Shown here piece after piece: positions 59,116-64,000 of a DNA stretch of 64,000 nt. How positions within the stretch are numbered: position 1 is the stretch's first letter; each line of letters starts with the position of its first letter. Source of the DNA: Sparus aurata (taxonomy: Eukaryota > Chordata > Actinopteri > Spariformes > Sparidae); assembly GCF_900880675.1 (NCBI RefSeq), contig NC_044202.1, positions 9,681,693 through 9,745,692 on the forward strand, given 5' to 3'. Made by a program: the position numbers and the translations under genes. The notes beneath the pieces are model-generated. The model had not been told where the DNA came from and searched no databases. It worked only from the letters and a program-made list of their open reading frames with translations.

Positions 59116-60691
59116 CAGTGTTGGGAAGATTACTTTGGAAATGTAGTTGGTTACAATTACAAGTTACCCCGTTGAAAATGTAATAGTAGTGTAACTATTT
59201 CAATTACTTTCTCAAAGTAATGTAACTAATTACATTTGATAACATTTTGATTACTTTTCTTAATTTTGAATGAAATCTCTCAACTGCTAACAATTTTCAC
59301 ATTTTAAGACCTATAGTGTGATAAGCCTTTCAGTTCAAAGGTTTAACCATATATTATGAGTCTGACCTTAGGCCTGTACTGCGAAGAGGCTCACTTCCTC
59401 ACTAAGTGGAGCGACAACAGGCTGATTTCAGCCAAGAGGAGCAGGTTGTTTTAATGGAGAGAGTATGAGCGATACAAAAAAGCCTGATCACAGCCTGAAG
59501 CAACAGTGTTGCTCCAAACATGACAAGAGGAGGCTGATTTTAATTTCTGACAGCTCTACATTGAGCTGCTTTTAAATATGAAGCTTTAGAGCAACAACAA
59601 CTGTTGTTTTGAACTGTGTTTTATATTGTTTTCATATATTTCACTGATCGCAATTATAAAATGCCAGTGTGTGTTTTATTGAAAGCGAGGCTGGGTGTGC
59701 GTATGAAAATAGGTTACAGTGGGTTTTTTAGGTGCTGTAGCTACAAGCAAATCTCATGTTGTCTCTGTACAAAGACCTTCTTAAATGTGAGAAAACAGAG
59801 TAGACCTACTCAAGATTTGCGTTTGGGCAACACATAACAGGTGAAACAATTAATTTATTCATCGCCACGACATTAAGTTAAAGTATCTGTCCCGCTGCGA
59901 GCGCACAACTTCTTTCAGTGGTGACTGACTGTATAAATGACCTTCTGACGCGAGTCGGATCAACAGCTGAGCAGCGTATCCCCTCAGCTGAACATCTGTA
60001 GGCGGAGACGCTCAGAGAGAAAGTAAACAGCAGCGGATCAGCACGATCTCTCCCTCCGCACAAATGCTCCGTTCTGATCCAGCTCGACTGGACTTTCAAA
60101 GTAAAGGTGACGTCAGCTGTAAATGAGTTGAATAGTGAAATAGCGGCGCTTTTATAACCGATTTTATGATTAAACTCTGAACAGAACCTGGTCGGGACCA
60201 GGTTATGAGCTAAGCATAAGTTACCATGGTGATCTAGCCGGGTAAAAAGAGAGCCACCTTTGTAATACGGGGAAGCCTGGCTTCTGTCTGTATTAAGTGT
60301 TTTCTGTATTTCCAGCCCAGGAACATCTTGTGCGCCGCCGACACTGTTGCTGCTGAGTCTGACTGCCGCCGTACGGTTTGTCGGTTGAGTCGAATGGCAC
60401 ATGACCAGAGAGAGCCAATCATAAGCGTCAGTTTTGGAAGGAGGATGTTGATATGAAAAAAACTAAAAACAAACATGAATCCAAGGGGGCGAAAAACTAT
60501 TTAATAAATCCGAGCGTTGGCGGCGATTTTTCAAATGTAACTTAAGTCGTAATCATTGAAATATCCAAAAGCAACTGTAATTTAATTACATAGCCTATTT
60601 TCTCCCAGTAATGTAACGGATTACAATTACGTACATTTTGTAATTAAATTACGTAACGTCGTTACATGTAATTCGTTACTCCCCAACACTG
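59116..60691. mobile_element. hAT element (non-autonomous), 1576 bp
   Basis: Ends CAGTGTTGGG and CCCAACACTG with a perfect 8-bp target duplication, GTTCAGGG, at 59108-59115 and 60692-60699. Subterminal arms are rich in TAATTACA/GTAACG. There is no intact transposase; a 174-codon minus-strand frame (60402-59878) has no family I recognise and is probably chance or relic. It is a different subfamily from 26362-27377 by internal sequence. Confidence 0.92.
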
Positions 60692-60829
60692 GTTCAGGGC
60701 AATATCCATGATTGTACCTAATCTGTGGTTCCAACAATCTTTAACGATTGATTTCACAATTTGTTGCATCTAATGATGGTGATAAAAGTATTTATTGTGC
60801 TGACATCGCTTGAAATGATTGTTTGTGTA

Positions 60830-61045
60830 GCCTGGTGGAGCCAGAGGAGCTGAGGGCACCCAAGTCTATTACATTTACACTTGTCCAGAGCAACTTAGTA
60901 GTAATTCATTCATACACTGATGGCACTGGCTGCCATGCAAGGTGCCCACCAGCACATCAGGAGCAGTTTGGGGTTCAGGATCTTTCCCAAGGACACTTTG
61001 ACACGCAGACCAGGGGAATCGAACCAGCAACCTTCCGATATCAGG
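60830..61045 (-). mobile_element. Truncated tRNA-derived SINE
   Basis: Read on the minus strand, a B box (GGTTCGATTCCCC) is followed by GCGTGTCAAAGTGTCCTTGG and a conserved body (CCCAAACTGCTCCTGATG). The A-box half of the head is missing. The body is one seen many times in fish genomes. Confidence 0.6.
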
Positions 61046-61388
61046 ACACCTCTTATTTGAATTGTTTAACTACATTGTATTTGTTTTGTTTTATTTTCAT
61101 TGTATTTCATATGTTTCGTTTCAATTCTATTGTGATTTTGCATTAAAGGGACGATAAGAACACAACATCGCATGGGAGGAATTAAGAACAGGTTTTTCAT
61201 AGCTTCAGTTGGTATTGCTTCCTGTGGGATGCTGGTTATCATGACAATGTTAGTTGAACACTTATTGAAATAATGAAAGAAATACATGCTATGCCAGTAT
61301 ATTAGTGTGAATCTATAGTGTGTGCTTGGTGAGGTTCCTGTCAGCTCTGTGTTCAGTGGTCTGTGACAGAGTCTCTTTCTCTGAGGGA

Positions 61389-61416
61389 GGTTTTTGTATG
61401 ACGGCAAATCACTGTG
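61389..61416 (-). promoter_or_regulatory. V-gene recombination signal (12-RSS)
   Basis: On the minus strand, directly after the V coding end: heptamer CACAGTG (61416-61410), a 12-bp spacer ATTTGCCGTCAT, and nonamer ACAAAAACC (61397-61389). The 12-bp spacer on V fits kappa-type organisation. Confidence 0.93.
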
Positions 61417-61903
61417 TGGTCACCCACTCATTGTTTAATTCATCGTATCTCTGACAGTAATAAATGGCTGCATCTCCTGCCTCGACTCCAATGATGGTCA
61501 AATGAGAGTTATCTCCATCTCCTCGGCCAGAGAATCGAGAAGAAAACTCACTTGTAGGATTTTTAGCATTTTTCATGACTAACTTGGGAACTTGTCCTGA
61601 TTTCTGGTGATACCAGTGCACTCTATTGGTTCCATCTGTCCATGTCTTAACCTTTGGGCTGGTGTTACAGGTGAGACTGACAGTGGATCCTGGAGAAGAT
61701 GTGACCACAGAAGGCTGAGTTACAGTTAGCTGACTGCTGCATCCTGGGAACAGAGAAAAAACACACCACTTAGATTAGAGCAAGTAAATGTTATATCCAG
61801 CTATTACACACAGTATGAAAATTGTTTAAGCTCAGTCAAAAAAATCCTGACCTGTAAAACAGCAGCAGGCCAGCGTCCAGATGAGGATGGTGATGAGAGT
61901 CAT
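61417..61903 (-). CDS. Immunoglobulin light-chain V gene (kappa-type), germline
   Basis: Leader exon 61903-61852 (MTLITILIWTLACCCFT) and V exon 61743-61417, GT-AG joined. The mature part starts SSQLTVTQPSVVTSSPGS and has the first cysteine (VSLTC), the core tryptophan (VHWYHQKSGQVP), SRFSGRGDGDNSHLTI and the second cysteine (GDAAIYYCQRYDE). The frame is open through to the RSS, so it looks functional. Antigen binding is formed after joining to J. An octamer-like ATGCAAAG (62006-62013) and a TATA-like element near 61970 sit upstream. Orientation is opposite to J and C, so joining would need inversion, as is common in teleost light-chain clusters. Confidence 0.93.
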
Positions 61904-62560
61904 GATGGTTGTGCTTTCTGCTGTGTTGACTGACAGATCTGAGTCCTGCAGTGTTGAACTCACAGGACTATAAACCTTCTCAGTTCACTGGAGGATCAGC
62001 TGACCATGCAAAGCCTCCTCTCTATGGAAATGATTTCTCTGCTCTCAGCACACTGAAGGCAACATGGTACACAACATCAGGAGATACACTGCTTGGATTT
62101 ACACCATCTATGATCTTAATGGAACACAGGAACATAGTCATAATAGAAGTGCAGTCGAGGATTTAAGGATGAGTTTGTGTCCACTGTGGTTGGTATGATA
62201 TGTCTGTTTGTCCGCCTTTCATTTACTCACAGGGTTAAAAGTAGATAAATAATATATTCAATTTCTTTTTAATATGAGTTATCAGTAAATTATGACAATT
62301 AGAAAAGGATCATGTTGATTTAAGCATCTATACATTTACGTCAAATTGTTAAAAATGACTTGTTTAAAGGAGACTGTCATCATTTCCCTGTTAGGAGTTG
62401 AAAAGTCAAGAAAAATGAATGAAAATGTTCATATTCATTGAATATTTTCCATCCATAACATTGGACAATCTTTGTAGATGTAACAAATATGAATATTTCC
62501 ATGTTTTTATCAAAATCACAGAGTGTTTTCAGTGGATAGATGCTTGTTCACAGTGCAGGA
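61904..62560. other. Spacer between V promoter and J segment
   Basis: Contains the V promoter (octamer-like site near 62006) and AT-rich sequence. No second V, J or other gene was seen. Confidence 0.5.
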
Positions 62561-62599
62561 GGTTTTTGTACGGCCACTTAATGAGTTTGTATCACTGTG
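62561..62599 (+). promoter_or_regulatory. J-segment recombination signal (23-RSS)
   Basis: Nonamer GGTTTTTGT (62561-62569), a 23-bp spacer, and heptamer CACTGTG (62593-62599), directly before the J coding sequence. It pairs with the 12-RSS at 61389-61416 under the 12/23 rule. Confidence 0.94.
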
Positions 62600-62637
62600 G
62601 GTCACTTTTGGTGGAGGAACCAAACTCATCATTCACT
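62600..62637 (+). CDS. Immunoglobulin light-chain J segment
   Basis: Encodes VTFGGGTKLIIH with the FGGGTK core and ends at a GTAAGT donor (62638). One base is carried into the C exon. The start is fixed by the RSS heptamer. Confidence 0.94.
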
Positions 62638-63549
62638 GTAAGTACCAGAGATTTTATAATTTCTGCAACACTAAAAATATTAGACAACGTTTTTGTCAGA
62701 ATGTGATGAAACAAGAATTTATTCTAAATATTTTACATTGTGTGGATATGTTTTGCAATTCATGAGCTGGTGTGATAACACAGTTTTGAAATGTTTGTGC
62801 AGAGATTAATATTCTTTCAATATTATAGATAATGTGGTATCATACTTCACAAATACCTGTAGTTTTCTGTCCTTATTTAAAAAAAAGAAAAACCTGTGTT
62901 TTTTAGTAAACTTTGGCTATAACATTTGACTCAGAAAAAATATGTTCTTTATTTTTTATTTGTAAAATTGAACAATCATTTGGAAGAAATTCTAATGTTG
63001 ATGGCGTAGTATTTATATATAAATAAGTAAGAATGTGAATATCCAGTAAAGATGTGGTTTGTGTTCACAGATCGTTAGTTTAAAGTAATGAAAAGGAAGT
63101 GAAACAGGCAGATGTTAAAGTCTTTAACTGTATACACATGTTACATTTTTTAAATAAGAAAGTCCTTGAAGGAGTGAATTATTTATTGTTGAACAATATC
63201 AAGCAGGTATGAAGATTTAATTTAATTAACAAAAAGTAACATTTTCAAATGGCAAAGTCATGTGGTATATTATTGTCTTATTCTTAGTGATTTATGTTGA
63301 GTGTCACAGTAGATGATGAATTATTCTAAATGTCAAAATAACTTAAACTCTAACTGTTTTGCTTTCCATGTTAACGCCTAATTTCTTGTGTTTGTCACCT
63401 CCTCTCCTCTGTCTGATCACAGTATCATGCACACAGCTCATCCACAGCAGTGTTAACCTCTGTCATGTCTCATCAGTGTCTCATGTCCAGCTGTCTGTCC
63501 TGCACTGGAAGTTAATCTGCTCCTTGTGTGTCTCCTCTCTCCCCTCCAG
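62638..63549. other. J-C intron
   Basis: About 0.9 kb, AT-rich in its first part. No second J segment (FGGGT-type motif with heptamer) was found. An intronic enhancer would be expected in light-chain loci but I cannot point to one. It ends with CCCCTCCAG. Confidence 0.5.
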
Positions 63550-63869
63550 CTGGCCCCATGGTCAGGCCCTCCGTCTCTCTGCTTCCCCCCTCCTCTGAGC
63601 AGCTCTCCGGGGGCTCGGCCACGCTGGCCTGCCTGCTGACCGGCTACTCTCCTCAGGAAGCCGCGGTGCGCTGGGAGGTGGACGGTACGGAGGTGACAGA
63701 GGGGGTCCTGAGCAGCTCGGAGGAGGAGAGGAGCGGACGCTACAGCAGCAGCAGCACCCTGAGCCTGAGCCGGGAGCGCTGGATGGAAGGAGAGCTGTAC
63801 ACCTGCAAGGTCCTCCATCATGACCACAGCCAGACCCAGTCCCTCCACATGAGCCAGTGTAAGGCCTAG
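63550..63869 (+). CDS. Immunoglobulin light-chain constant exon
   Basis: After the CTCCAG acceptor the frame continues from J as SGPMVRPSVSLLPPSSEQL. C1-set features: first cysteine in SATLACLLTGYSP, tryptophan in AAVRWEVDG, SSTLSLSRERW, second cysteine in LYTCKVLHHD, and a penultimate-region cysteine (SQCKA, stop) for pairing with the heavy chain. About 106 residues, the usual CL length. It is a teleost light-chain isotype; the exact isotype (L1/L2/L3) is not decided here. Confidence 0.95.
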
Positions 63870-64000
63870 AGGGGCCGGCTGAAGCCCAGGACAGGAGCTG
63901 TGTGTGGGGGGAGCAGGAGGAACACACCTGCTGCTCTGATCAACCTGAGTTTGAATGTCTGTAGAGGAAACTAAAGCTTTGTGACAGAGAACAACACTGC
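63870..64000 (+). other. Start of the CL 3' UTR
   Basis: Non-coding sequence after the TAG at 63867-63869, running to the window edge. No poly(A) signal is seen before the end. Confidence 0.5.

Noticed and set aside
59878..60402. 174-codon minus-strand ORF
   Set aside because: Lies inside the hAT element and shows no transposase or other family features.
1..64000. CRISPR array, bacterial operon or viral genome
   Set aside because: All tandem repeats are simple minisatellites without unique spacers, and genes are spliced vertebrate genes; no intact viral gene was seen.

Overview
The window is from a teleost fish nuclear genome. Split genes with GT-AG introns, a vertebrate otoferlin gene, tRNA-Ala genes, an immunoglobulin light-chain V/J/C cluster with V and J-C in opposite orientation, and many fish-type DNA transposons all point that way. 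Genes were read by joining exons by eye. In the four main genes the splice phases are consistent and the joined lengths divide by three (lectin 129 aa, otoferlin 1792 aa, MAP7 666 aa, ARM-repeat protein 562 aa).

Layout. 1-97 (+) is the last exon of an unrecognised gene with an acidic C-terminus, followed by its 3' UTR to about 1.5 kb. 2.1-5.6 kb holds an inverted-repeat DNA transposon, a tRNA-Ala(AGC) gene with a long flank, and a Penelope-like reverse-transcriptase relic. 6.0-9.6 kb (-) is a six-exon gene for a small secreted SUEL/rhamnose-binding-lectin-like protein, with minisatellites in two introns. 9.8-19.8 kb is repeat-rich: a piggyBac relic, a Tc1/mariner copy interrupted by a SINE, and a second, partly duplicated tRNA-Ala unit. 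20.3-38.5 kb (-) is otoferlin, starting at C2B and ending in three tandem copies of its membrane-anchor exon. 38.5-43.8 kb is intergenic. 43.8-51.8 kb (+) is map7, head-to-head with otoferlin. 51.9-57.6 kb (-) is an armadillo-repeat gene whose stop codon and likely poly(A) signal come from a TTAA-flanked repeat. 57.7-61.3 kb is intergenic, with a complete hAT element. 61.4-64.0 kb holds an immunoglobulin light-chain V gene (-) with a 12-bp-spacer RSS, a J segment (+) with a 23-bp-spacer RSS, and a constant exon (+).

There is no operon-like grouping. The genes serve separate roles: innate lectin, vesicle fusion in sensory cells, microtubule binding, an ARM scaffold, and adaptive immunity. The most unusual points are the triplicated otoferlin terminal exon, the absence of C2A in this otoferlin transcript, two GC-AG introns, the transposon-supplied 3' end of the ARM gene, and a lectin domain that keeps eight cysteines but lacks the usual sugar-binding motifs.
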